Below, in pieces: positions 9,423 through 16,572 of a stretch of DNA of 30,808 nt. Origin of the DNA: Glaciecola sp964446865 (GTDB lineage Bacteria; Pseudomonadota; Gammaproteobacteria; Enterobacterales; Alteromonadaceae); NCBI GenBank assembly GCA_964446865.1, contig CAYURD010000044.1:1-30808 (forward strand), written 5' to 3'. Position 1 is the stretch's first letter. Each line of letters begins with the position of its first letter. Made by a program: the position numbers and the translations under genes. Under the pieces are notes generated by a model, which worked only from the letters and a program-made list of their open reading frames with translations, had not been told where the DNA came from and made no database searches.

Positions 9423-9854
9423 AGTATTACTATAATAAACACGTCTGTCTGTTTTATCTTTTTATAATTATATAAATTTAAAAAAATAAACGACTCTTTT
9501 GGCCATCAGGCGGGCGATATGGCACTGCAACTTGCTGCTAAGGCAGTAAAATCAGCTTGCAGACAAAACGATATTTTAGGGCGTATAGGTGGCGAAGAAT
9601 TTGGGATCTTGCTTGACGGGTGCAACAATCAAGAAGGCTATACAATTGCCGAATCATGCCGAAAAGCCATAGAAGCGGCGGGCAGTAGTAGTAAGTTAAA
9701 TGATGAAATAAGTCTTACCGCGAGTTTTGGCGTGGCCGACAACACAACAACTCAGCAAAGTCTAGACAAGTTAATGGCCAATGCCGATAAGGCCTTATAT
9801 AAAGCCAAAGACGAAGGCCGCAATCGGGTCGCTATGTTTGGCGGATCAGACTAA
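9423..9854 (+). pseudogene. Separated C-terminal GGDEF domain of the same diguanylate cyclase
   Basis: Continuation of the upstream frame. It reads SITIINTSVCFIFL, then TAA at 9465, then LYKFKKINDSFGHQAGD and on through the GGDEF domain to a TAG-free end at 9854. The active-site GGEEF (RIGGEEFGILL) and the inhibitory RxxD site (RQND, five residues before GGEEF) are intact, as is ADKALYKAKDEGRN. The usual first metal-binding motif D-x-D-x-FK is damaged: the first Asp position is the stop and the second is Tyr. An ATG at 9519 could start a 111-residue fragment, but it would lack the first third of the domain and has no good ribosome binding site. No length change is needed to align it to the family, so the lesion is by substitution only. 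Confidence 0.75.
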
Positions 9855-9864
9855 GCGACTTTAA

Positions 9865-10260
9865 CTACCTACAAGACGGTGCTTTGATTATTTCAGCCGT
9901 ATTATTTAAGTAAACCTCGCTAGATTCATTAATCACTTTTTTATCAAGCCTTTCAGAGGCTTTGTGTACTTCTTCTAACTTAACAGACGTTGTTTCTAAG
10001 GTCTCTTTTAACAAGTTAAGGGCATTTTCGAGTGTGTAGGTCAGTTCGTGAATTTTTACCATATCTTCTGCTGATAAGCTTTCTTTTGCCAATAGTGCAT
10101 TAAGTTTGGCATTGTACGTTTGAATATTGCAAAAAGCACTGGCGATGTCAGTCGACTCGACAGCAGGGAAGTGAGCGTATTTCTCGGAAGTAGCGGTTGC
10201 TGAAGTAGGGAAGGCGGCGATAGTTGAATATATTGCCACAGCGATTAAGATTTTTTTCAT
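9865..10260 (-). CDS. Small periplasmic alpha-helical protein, unknown function
   Basis: A 131-residue protein with a signal peptide (MKKILIAVAIYSTIAAFPTSATA, cleavage near residue 23). The mature part is predicted almost wholly helical, with a central segment LSAEDMVKIHELTYTLENAL, then KLEEVHKASERLD and a C-terminal Cys. A second Cys (CNIQTYN) could pair with it as a periplasmic disulfide. It resembles what I remember of the uncharacterised DUF6746 family (HELTYTLE and LEEVHxASE motifs), but this could not be checked. It is convergent with the broken GGDEF gene, 10 bp away, and stands alone as a transcript. A Fur-box-like palindrome lies 60 bases upstream of its start, which suggests iron control. 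No catalytic motif is visible. Confidence 0.75.
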   Translation of the reverse strand: MKKILIAVAIYSTIAAFPTSATATSEKYAHFPAVESTDIASAFCNIQTYNAKLNALLAKESLSAEDMVKIHELTYTLENALNLLKETLETTSVKLEEVHKASERLDKKVINESSEVYLNNTAEIIKAPSCR

Positions 10261-10319
10261 TAGTTTACTTTTGTCAGAATTTGATGCTTGTAAACTAACT
10301 TACTAATTCACTTAATGCA

Positions 10320-10338
10320 AATAAGAATTGTTATCATT
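10320..10338 (-). promoter_or_regulatory. Fur-box-like 19-bp site
   Basis: Read on the minus strand the site is AATGATAACAATTCTTATT, matching 16 of 19 positions of the common Fur-box form AATGATAATAATTATCATT by hand alignment. It lies 60 bases upstream of the small periplasmic protein gene, a reasonable operator position. No convincing -35/-10 pair was fixed around it. AT-rich DNA gives chance matches, so the call is tentative. Confidence 0.45.
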
Positions 10339-10405
10339 TGTTGATTTGGCGCAATAAATTTGTAGCTAGAGGATATATTACTAGCGCTAAACAAGGTCAA
10401 ACAAA

Positions 10406-10435
10406 TTCCAAGGAGGTTCCCGACGTCTCGGGAAT
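10406..10435. repeat. Solo REP-like hairpin
   Basis: Contains TTCCAAGGAGG followed by the perfect 7-bp stem TTCCCGA / TCGGGAA around CGTC. It matches the right end of the 115-bp REPIN-like elements in this window, except that the trailing atgacgg is changed to ataaggg. It is probably a decayed solo end. Confidence 0.7.
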
Positions 10436-10462
10436 AAGGGGACAGTTCGGTTAAACCAAATT

Positions 10463-10577
10463 CGTCATCCTCGCGAAGGCGGGGATCTGGTGGATGTTAT
10501 TGCAAAGCTTATTAAAAACATATGCTTAGCCGGGATCGATTAGTTCCAAGGAGATTCCCGACGCCTCGGGAATGACG
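10463..10577. repeat. REPIN-like 115-bp element, copy 1
   Basis: Starts cgtcat and ends atgacg. The left end has an imperfect hairpin (TCCTCGC-gaag-GGCGGGGA with one G.U pair). The right end has a perfect 8-bp hairpin (ATTCCCGA-cgcc-TCGGGAAT). The two ends are related in inverted orientation, the architecture of REP doublets (REPINs). About 90% identical over the same 115 bp to the copy at 30677-30791 (11 differences counted by eye). It lies between the convergent-side 3' end of a thiolase gene and the start of a small gene. No RAYT transposase gene is in the window. Confidence 0.8.
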
Positions 10578-10594
10578 GATGTTTTGGGTTCAAC

Positions 10595-10648
10595 AAGTTC
10601 CAAGGAGGTTCCCGACGTCTCGGGAATGACGGATGTTTTGAGTTCAAT
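10595..10648. repeat. 54-bp tandem duplicate of the REPIN right end
   Basis: Second copy, with exact 54-bp period, of 10541-10594. It holds the TTCCAAGGAGG lead, the TTCCCGA-cgtc-TCGGGAA hairpin, atgacgg and a trailing atgttttgRgttcaa. Both copies differ at only a few bases, so the duplication includes sequence outside the element's end. Confidence 0.75.
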
Positions 10649-10649
10649 T

Positions 10650-10674
10650 AGCTGCGGCAATAAATGTCGCAGCT
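10650..10674. terminator. Weak hairpin downstream of the thiolase gene
   Basis: Perfect 7-bp inverted repeat AGCTGCG / CGCAGCT with an 11-base loop, 7 bases beyond the thiolase stop codon. There is no T-run on the minus strand after it, so it may protect the 3' end rather than terminate by itself. Confidence 0.35.
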
Positions 10675-10681
10675 CAACCAA

Positions 10682-11866
10682 TTACAATCTTTCAAAAATA
10701 ACCGCAATACCCTGACCACCACCAATACACATGGTAGCAAGTGCATACTTACCGCCAACACGCTGTAATTCGTGGATTGCTTTAGTGGCAATAACCGCAC
10801 CCGAGGCACCAATAGGGTGGCCTAGTGCAATTGCGCCGCCATTTGGATTGGTTTTAGCTGGGTCTAGGTCTAAGCCTTTTGCTACCGTTAATGCTTGTGC
10901 GGCAAATGCTTCGTTAGATTCAACCACATCCATATCGGCAATGCTTAAGCCTGCTTTGGCAAGTGCGGCTTTAGATGCTGGAATAGGGCCTTCTCCCATG
11001 ACATCGTTAGGCACGCCGGCAACGGCATAAGACACCATACGCGCGATTGGTGCTAGGTTATTGCTGCTTGCGTAGTTTTCACTTGCCAGCGTTAAAAATG
11101 ATGCACCATCGTTTATGCCTGAGGCATTGCCCGCGGTTACACTACCATCCTTTTTAAAGGCTGCGCGCATGCCAGCAAGGCTTTCAGCTGTTGTGCCAGG
11201 TTTAACGTGTTCATCTACCGAAAAGAAGGTGCTGCCCCTACGGCTTTTTAATTCTACCGGCACTATCTGGTCGGCAAAGTAGCCAGCGTCAATTGCGGCT
11301 GCTGCGCGTTTGTGCGATTCGGCTGCAAAGGCGTCTTGTGCTTCTCGGCTCAAATCCCATTTAGAGGCGAGGTTTTCAGCGGTAATGCCCATGTGGCCAA
11401 CACCAAAGGGGTCGGTTAAGGCTGCTACCATCATATCGATCATTTGGCTGTCACCCATTCTTGCGCCCGAGCGCATGGCTGGCGATAAATACCCGCCGCG
11501 TGACATATTCTCTACACCGCCGCCTATGGCTAGCTCGTGATCGCCTAGCATAATGCCTTGCGCCGAGTTAACGACCGCTTGTAAACCAGAACTACACAAG
11601 CGGTTAAGTGCCATCGCAGTAGAATTTAACGACATACCGGCTTGAATCGACGCTACGCGCGCAACGTACGGAAAACGTACTTCAGTTGGAATGGTGTTAC
11701 CCACTACCACCGACTCATACTTTTCGGCCTCAACACCCGATGCTTCAATACCTTGCTTTAATACTTGTCCAGCAAGCTCAGCAGGCTCTATTCCTTTTAA
11801 ACTTCCACTAAATGTACCTATTGCTGAACGCACGGCACTTAATACAACGACACTATTCACACTCAT
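10682..11866 (-). CDS. Acetyl-CoA acyltransferase / beta-ketothiolase (BktB-like)
   Basis: Thiolase of 394 residues, the full length for the family. It catalyses reversible condensation of two acyl-CoAs (acetyl-CoA to acetoacetyl-CoA, or beta-ketoacyl-CoA cleavage) in the cytoplasm. The nucleophilic Cys is C91 in NRLCSSGLQA, His350 lies in ALGHPIGASGA, and the second catalytic Cys is C380 in TMCIGGGQG. The sequence closely follows my memory of Cupriavidus BktB over its whole length (IGTFSGSLKGIEPAEL, DPFGVGHMGITAEN, NEAFAAQA), but AtoB/PhaA-type activity is equally possible. No acetoacetyl-CoA reductase, PHA synthase or beta-oxidation partner is adjacent, so its pathway is not set by context. 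An AGGAAT ribosome binding site precedes the ATG. REP-like repeats lie downstream. Confidence 0.93.
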   Translation of the reverse strand: MSVNSVVVLSAVRSAIGTFSGSLKGIEPAELAGQVLKQGIEASGVEAEKYESVVVGNTIPTEVRFPYVARVASIQAGMSLNSTAMALNRLCSSGLQAVVNSAQGIMLGDHELAIGGGVENMSRGGYLSPAMRSGARMGDSQMIDMMVAALTDPFGVGHMGITAENLASKWDLSREAQDAFAAESHKRAAAAIDAGYFADQIVPVELKSRRGSTFFSVDEHVKPGTTAESLAGMRAAFKKDGSVTAGNASGINDGASFLTLASENYASSNNLAPIARMVSYAVAGVPNDVMGEGPIPASKAALAKAGLSIADMDVVESNEAFAAQALTVAKGLDLDPAKTNPNGGAIALGHPIGASGAVIATKAIHELQRVGGKYALATMCIGGGQGIAVIFERL

Positions 11867-12144
11867 TTTATATTCCTACTGATGTTTATGCTGACTATTT
11901 ACATGATGATTTTTACCCAGCACTAAACATATAAGGACTTGGACAAAGTTTAAAGGCTTGAATACTAGACATTAGTGGTAGAAGAAGTGAAAGAATCGAC
12001 AGTGAATTGATTTATATCAGATTTACAAAAATTCAGTCGGCAAATACGCGCTATATGCATCAATCAAATCTCTACCTCATTTTGCGACACCAAACACCCC
12101 TTTAATAACACAAGCATGTCACGGCGCATAAGTTAATTGTAGAG

Positions 12145-12184
12145 TAAAAAAATAAGGAATTAGCTTGTAAACCTAATTCCTTAT
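12145..12184 (-). terminator. Rho-independent terminator of the TonB receptor gene
   Basis: On the minus strand a perfect 12-bp stem (ATAAGGAATTAG / CTAATTCCTTAT, 9-base loop) is followed directly by a run of T. It lies about 80 bases beyond the receptor's stop codon. The rest of this 398-bp gap (11867-12144) shows nothing recognisable apart from thiolase leader sequence. Confidence 0.75.
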
Positions 12185-12192
12185 CTCCCTGG

Positions 12193-12223
12193 TTGGGCAG
12201 CTAGTTGCTGCCCAACATTTTTT
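12193..12223 (+). terminator. Second hairpin, T-run on the plus strand
   Basis: Perfect 9-bp stem TTGGGCAGC / GCTGCCCAA with loop TAGTT, then CA and six T on the plus strand. It would stop rightward antisense transcription into the receptor gene. On the minus strand it is a stable hairpin just after the receptor's stop and may add to 3'-end formation. Confidence 0.65.
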
Positions 12224-12264
12224 AGCCATTCACACTGGTTTGCGTTAAACGACCTTCGTACCGC

Positions 12265-14745
12265 TTAATACTGGTAAGAAACACTCAAACCAAAGGTACG
12301 CGGTGGGTTTGGATATGCATTAAAGCTACCCGCTTGAATTGGTGGTGGGAACGCCGACATAAAGAATTGGTCATTGTTTAAGTTACGCACCCATAACTGC
12401 AACTCTACACCATTGTCTAAGTCTAGACCAAAGCTTGCATTTACTGTGTTAACACCTCGTCTCATTGACTCTGGCACATTAGCGACCAAGCGTACATCGT
12501 TCTCATGAATGTAGTCAGCGCGCGCATAGCCAAGCATACCGTTAGGTAAATCAAAGCTGTATCGTAAACCAGCCGTGTACGAACGCTCATGAATACCAGC
12601 TGGCGTTTCACCCGTTAAATCGATTGGGCCGTCAACACCCGAGCCACCTACAAACGAGTCGTAAGTTGGATTTAGGAAAATAGCGCCTAAATTAAGCTCT
12701 AGGTTATCGGTAGGGCGGAAGGTCGAATCAATCTCGATACCTTGAGTAGACTGTTGCCCCGCATTTGCCAGTACAAAGCCTGTGCCTACGAAGGTACTAG
12801 ACTGGAATCCTTCAATCGTTTGGTCAAATAAAGTCACGTTAATCGCACCGAGCGAGAAGCGTGTCTTAACACCCAACTCATAAACCGTTGACTCTTCAGG
12901 CCCAGCAAAGCGTGTACCGTAGTTTTGGTTTGCTTGTAATAGTCCGGCTGCAGCAAGCGCAGCTTGGTCGCCAGGGAAAGGTCTAGTATCGCGCGATAAG
13001 TTCCAAGATGTGGCTTTAAAGCCCGTTGCCGCGGTCGCAAAAAAGTTCACGTTACGGTTAAGCTCGTAAGCTAGGCGTACGCTCCATGTCGTTTGTGAGT
13101 CGTCGCTTTTTCCATCTTCAACTGCGTTAGGAAACACTAATTGCGGTGGTAAAAATTGTACACCTTGCAGATTAGGGATTGCCGGTGCAACCGTGGGTAT
13201 CATGGTTAACGGCACGCCAAATACGGTTGGCTCGGTCAGCAAATCAATCGACGATAATACTTCTGTGTTATTGGATTGGATGGTGACGGTTTTTTCATCC
13301 TGGGTGTAGCTTGCACCCACCGTTGCCGTTAGATCTTCTGTTAATTTATAATCTAAACTAACAAAAAACGATAAGGCATCGTTGTCTTGAGTAAAATCAG
13401 TAGAAATTACCGCTCCTGGTGCAAAGAAACTATTTGGATCCAAGCCATATAAACCTTCAACGCCACCTAGTAAACCTGCAGCACCGCCTGCTGCGAATAA
13501 TACGTCAAAATAAGATCTAGTGGCGGTGCCATAATCTAACGTATCGCCAGTAATTACTTCTTCTTGGAAAATAAAGGCACCTACCATCCAGCTAAAGTCA
13601 CCATCGCCCGTAGAGGTTAATCTAAACTCTTGAGTAAATGTGTCTATGTCGGTAGCGGCGTCTTCTTGTAAAATATCGAGCGACGTATAATCAACGTCAG
13701 AATCATAGCCAGATTCGTTGTTTCGTAAGGCAGTGATAGAGGTGAATGCGAAGGTATCAAAGTCAACGTCAACTTGTAATGAAATACCGCCGTCTTCTAC
13801 GAAGTTTGATGAATTTCGGTTAAGGGCAGATTCAAAAGCAAACGGGTTAGTTGTGTCTAGTACAACACCGCCTAAAGCTCGAACAGCGCCAGTGGTTGGT
13901 CCGTTAATCACGTCGGCTACCGTACAGCAGCGCTCATCAATTTCACTATAATCAGCAATAAACCGAACGGTAGTGTCATCGGTTGGCTCGTATGCTAACT
14001 GGCCTCTAACATTCCATCTATCGCGGTTATTTAGGTCGTTTAGCCCAACCACACTTTCGGTCGTACCGTCGCGTTTGTTAAGGCCGCCCGATACACTAAA
14101 GGCGAGCTCGTCACTAATTGCGTTATTGTAGTAGCCGCGGAACAATTTTAAATTGTAGTTACCAATACCCGCTTCAACTCTTGCTTCTTCGCTAAACGAA
14201 GGGGCTGCAGTGCGAACACTGATAACACCCGCAGAGGCATTTTTACCAAAGAGTGTGCTTTGTGGGCCACTAAGCACTTCAACTTGTTCTAGGCGAGGTA
14301 AGTCACCAATTTGTGCAGCGGCACGTGAACGATAAACGCCATCTATAAAGACACCAACCGACGGCTCAATACCGGTGTTGTTTGTACCGTTACCAAAACC
14401 ACGGATTGAGAAGTTAGTATTAGTTGAACGTTGCAATGGTGTCACTCGAAGCGTTGGCACCAATGATTGTAAATCTTGTATATCAAGCACTTTGGCTTGT
14501 TCAATGTCTTCGGCACTGGTCACGCTAACGGCAATAGGCGTTTCTTGTAAGCCCGTGACACGCTTTGATGCGGTGACTTGGATGATTTCAAAATCATCTT
14601 CGCTCGCTTCGTCTGTTTGTGCATTTGCAATATTACTCGCACTTGCCATCGAGACGGTAACGGCTAATGCTAGTGCACTTAAGCTATGTTTGCGGACGCG
14701 GTGCGAATGTGTAGTGTGTGAATTAGGTAAAAGATCTGACTTCAT
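12265..14745 (-). CDS. TonB-dependent outer-membrane receptor
   Basis: An 826-residue receptor, typical in length. A long signal peptide ends near residue 43 (ASNIANA-Q), followed by a TonB-box-like EIIQVTA. The plug domain (~60-170) has ETPIAVSVTSAEDI, SIRGFG, GVFIDGVYRSR and the hallmark RLEQVEVLSGPQSTLFGKNASAG. The remainder is a beta-barrel ending in an alternating aromatic strand (FGLSVSYQY). Start: ATG with GAGAGAG upstream. Such receptors import siderophores, cobalamin, oligosaccharides or other large solutes using TonB/ExbB/ExbD energy. The plug and the ERCCTVADV segment resemble the large marine group often annotated as CirA/FecA-like, but the ligand is unknown. No Fur box or TonB partner was seen next to it, and it appears to be monocistronic. 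Confidence 0.95.
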   Translation of the reverse strand: MKSDLLPNSHTTHSHRVRKHSLSALALAVTVSMASASNIANAQTDEASEDDFEIIQVTASKRVTGLQETPIAVSVTSAEDIEQAKVLDIQDLQSLVPTLRVTPLQRSTNTNFSIRGFGNGTNNTGIEPSVGVFIDGVYRSRAAAQIGDLPRLEQVEVLSGPQSTLFGKNASAGVISVRTAAPSFSEEARVEAGIGNYNLKLFRGYYNNAISDELAFSVSGGLNKRDGTTESVVGLNDLNNRDRWNVRGQLAYEPTDDTTVRFIADYSEIDERCCTVADVINGPTTGAVRALGGVVLDTTNPFAFESALNRNSSNFVEDGGISLQVDVDFDTFAFTSITALRNNESGYDSDVDYTSLDILQEDAATDIDTFTQEFRLTSTGDGDFSWMVGAFIFQEEVITGDTLDYGTATRSYFDVLFAAGGAAGLLGGVEGLYGLDPNSFFAPGAVISTDFTQDNDALSFFVSLDYKLTEDLTATVGASYTQDEKTVTIQSNNTEVLSSIDLLTEPTVFGVPLTMIPTVAPAIPNLQGVQFLPPQLVFPNAVEDGKSDDSQTTWSVRLAYELNRNVNFFATAATGFKATSWNLSRDTRPFPGDQAALAAAGLLQANQNYGTRFAGPEESTVYELGVKTRFSLGAINVTLFDQTIEGFQSSTFVGTGFVLANAGQQSTQGIEIDSTFRPTDNLELNLGAIFLNPTYDSFVGGSGVDGPIDLTGETPAGIHERSYTAGLRYSFDLPNGMLGYARADYIHENDVRLVANVPESMRRGVNTVNASFGLDLDNGVELQLWVRNLNNDQFFMSAFPPPIQAGSFNAYPNPPRTFGLSVSYQY

Positions 14746-15081
14746 TGATTGGCTCTCTCAATACATTTTTTGCATGCTTAGTAGCAATTATTATTATTAA
14801 TCTCTCGCGCCAGGTCGGCCGGTTTTTAAAGCAACTTATTTGTAGACAAGTCTTTAACAAGTATTGCTTAGCACAAGGCCTATTTTAGCGCGTTTACGTG
14901 GCTTCATTTGTTTATTGTCTGCGTGAGCCAGTCCAGACTTATAATTTAAGGTTTCCCTGATGGCAAAGAGTAGCAAGGAACCACACATAAAGTAAATTAA
15001 TTGTTGCTTATATGTTAATATCACTCAGAGTGTACGGGATAGTTGCCAGATTGGATCGTTCGATTTGTGGGTGCCAGAGCC
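14746..15081. other. Intergenic region upstream of the TonB receptor
   Basis: A 336-bp gap between two minus-strand genes. It holds the receptor's leader and promoter and the 3' flank of the diguanylate cyclase gene. It is AT-rich near the start codon. No convincing -35/-10 pair, Fur box, hairpin terminator or small gene was seen. Confidence 0.4.
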
Positions 15082-16140
15082 TTACAAGGCAACACTGATA
15101 ACACAGTTTCTACTTGCTTTTTTGCCTTCATAAAGTGCTTTGTCAGCACTATCAATAATGTCTTTTATGTCGTTAACTTGGCTAGCCATTGCACTGCAAA
15201 CACCTATGGTCACGCTAATATGAACAGTCTTGTTTTTTATAGTGAATGCGCTTTGTTCAATGCTAAGCCTAATTTGCTGCGCCCTTATTTTGGCTTGCTC
15301 TTGGTTAACATTGTGTAAAACGACTAAAAATTCTTCGCCACCATAGCGCCCTACAATGTCGACTTCTTCGCGACTGGCGTCTTGCAAACACTGCGCGACT
15401 CTTTGCAAGCACTCATCGCCAAACAAATGACCATATTGGTCGTTGAGGTTTTTAAAGTGGTCAACATCAATCATTAACACGCTAATATACTTTTGTTCTG
15501 CAGCTAATGAAGACAGGGCAAAGCTTGTTCTTTCTATTAATGAGCGCCTGTTGAGGATGCCTGTTAGTCCATCAATATTGGCTTGATAGCTTAAGCGTTT
15601 GCTTAGTACTTCGCTGAGTTTGCCAAACTGCAAAGCGAAATAAAGACTTAACAAAGAGCCTAAACAAAGCCAAAACGTTCTGGCGTTTATCAAATCTATA
15701 GGATGTTCAAATACATCTGTACTCTGAATTTCTGCGTTAAATATACGCATGGTTAAAATAACTGCAATGTTAAAGGCTGCTGCTATTTTTAAGGCTTTTA
15801 GACCAACCAACAAACAAGCAATAATAGGGATGATAGGAAGTAAAACGGCAAATTGACTATTTACGCCGCCGCTGAATAAAAGAAGCGGCATTAAGCAAAA
15901 ATACCCAGACGCAACTAAGAGCGGTAAATACGCTTCTCGTGGCTTGGAATATTTAAAAAGTAATAACAGCATACCCACAATAAATGAGTTAATAGCCCCA
16001 AACACAGTTAAAATAATCGGTAAGTCTGCGAATATTGGTCTAACAATGGTGGCAAACACTATCAATATGAAGAACATCAATGATGATTTTGTTGCTAATT
16101 TGTATCTAATGTCGTTAGCGGCATCGTAGCTAGCGCTCAT
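15082..16140 (-). CDS. Membrane diguanylate cyclase (GGDEF)
   Basis: Makes the second messenger c-di-GMP from two GTP. From the ATG at 16140 it is 352 residues. An in-frame TTG at 16311 would add 57 residues including another hydrophobic stretch, but it is the less likely start. The N-terminal half has about six membrane helices (for example SSLMFFILIVFATIV, PLLVASGYFCLMPLLLF, FAVLLPIIPIIACLLVG), a probable membrane sensor of unknown ligand. The GGDEF domain begins at DGLTGILNRRS. MIDVDHFKNLNDQYGH has both metal-binding Asp residues, and RYGGEEF is the active-site loop. The product-inhibition RxxD site is degenerate (EEVD where RxxD is expected), suggesting no feedback inhibition through it. 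It stands alone, with a weak ribosome binding site. Confidence 0.88.
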   Translation of the reverse strand: MSASYDAANDIRYKLATKSSLMFFILIVFATIVRPIFADLPIILTVFGAINSFIVGMLLLLFKYSKPREAYLPLLVASGYFCLMPLLLFSGGVNSQFAVLLPIIPIIACLLVGLKALKIAAAFNIAVILTMRIFNAEIQSTDVFEHPIDLINARTFWLCLGSLLSLYFALQFGKLSEVLSKRLSYQANIDGLTGILNRRSLIERTSFALSSLAAEQKYISVLMIDVDHFKNLNDQYGHLFGDECLQRVAQCLQDASREEVDIVGRYGGEEFLVVLHNVNQEQAKIRAQQIRLSIEQSAFTIKNKTVHISVTIGVCSAMASQVNDIKDIIDSADKALYEGKKASRNCVISVAL

Positions 16141-16527
16141 ATGATTGTGTACCTGAAATGAAGAATATAAAAATGCCCTAAGGGTAAATGTTGGTAAATA
16201 CTTAATATTTACCACTATACGATGAACTATCGGCAATAACAGTATAAAAATTAAACTGTTCGCTATGGCCCTGCTAGTTAAGGAAATAAAAACTAGATCG
16301 ATTTTGAACAAAGCGTGCTAAAACACTCCATGCAAATGATAAAAATACACATAAATATTGACCCTACTCGTGTAATTTTCAACAATGATATGGAGCTATC
16401 GATTATCTAGTGAATTGTACTGCTAATTGCATTGCAAATAGCACCGCTAATCGTCTGCATCTTATTCGTTGCCAAGTACTCGTTTAACGCGGCTTAACAA
16501 ACTCTCAACACACCAAAAGGCCGCAAA
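16141..16527. other. Divergent intergenic region before the recCBD operon
   Basis: A gap of about 390 bp between the diguanylate cyclase start and the recC leader. It should carry promoters for both directions. AT-rich throughout its left part. If the cyclase starts at the upstream TTG (16311), the gap shortens to 216 bp. No clear promoter pair or operator was found. Confidence 0.35.
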
Positions 16528-16572
16528 ATGAAGGTAACACAATGAAGGTGAAGCAATGAAGGTCATGCAATG
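16516..16572 (+). promoter_or_regulatory. Ladder of three coupled five-codon mini-ORFs leading into recC
   Basis: Three 14-bp units begin at ATG 16528, 16542 and 16556, and the recC ATG is the fourth at 16570. Each unit encodes a five-residue peptide and stop (MKVTQ, MKVKQ, MKVMQ). Each TGA overlaps the next ATG as ATGA (16542, 16556, 16570). Every ATG has AAGG exactly seven bases upstream, including the first (AAGG at 16517-16520). Ribosomes could therefore terminate and re-initiate stepwise into recC, as the ATGA overlaps do downstream at recC/recB and recB/recD. Function is inferred; the arrangement itself is read directly. Confidence 0.7.

Noticed and set aside
10463..10577. The 115-bp element as a transposon with terminal inverted repeats
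   Set aside because: It is too short for a coding element and has hairpin ends typical of REP doublets; no target-site duplication was recognised. A non-autonomous MITE remains possible.
14375..14800. Plus-strand open frame of 141 codons opposite the TonB receptor start
   Set aside because: It is antisense to conserved plug-domain sequence, has no family resemblance and no ribosome binding site; it is a shadow of the receptor gene.
16141..16311. N-terminal extension of the diguanylate cyclase from a TTG
   Set aside because: The ATG at 16140 starts just before the first conserved helix, and the extension begins with a rare start codon; however, the extension contains a hydrophobic stretch and cannot be fully excluded.
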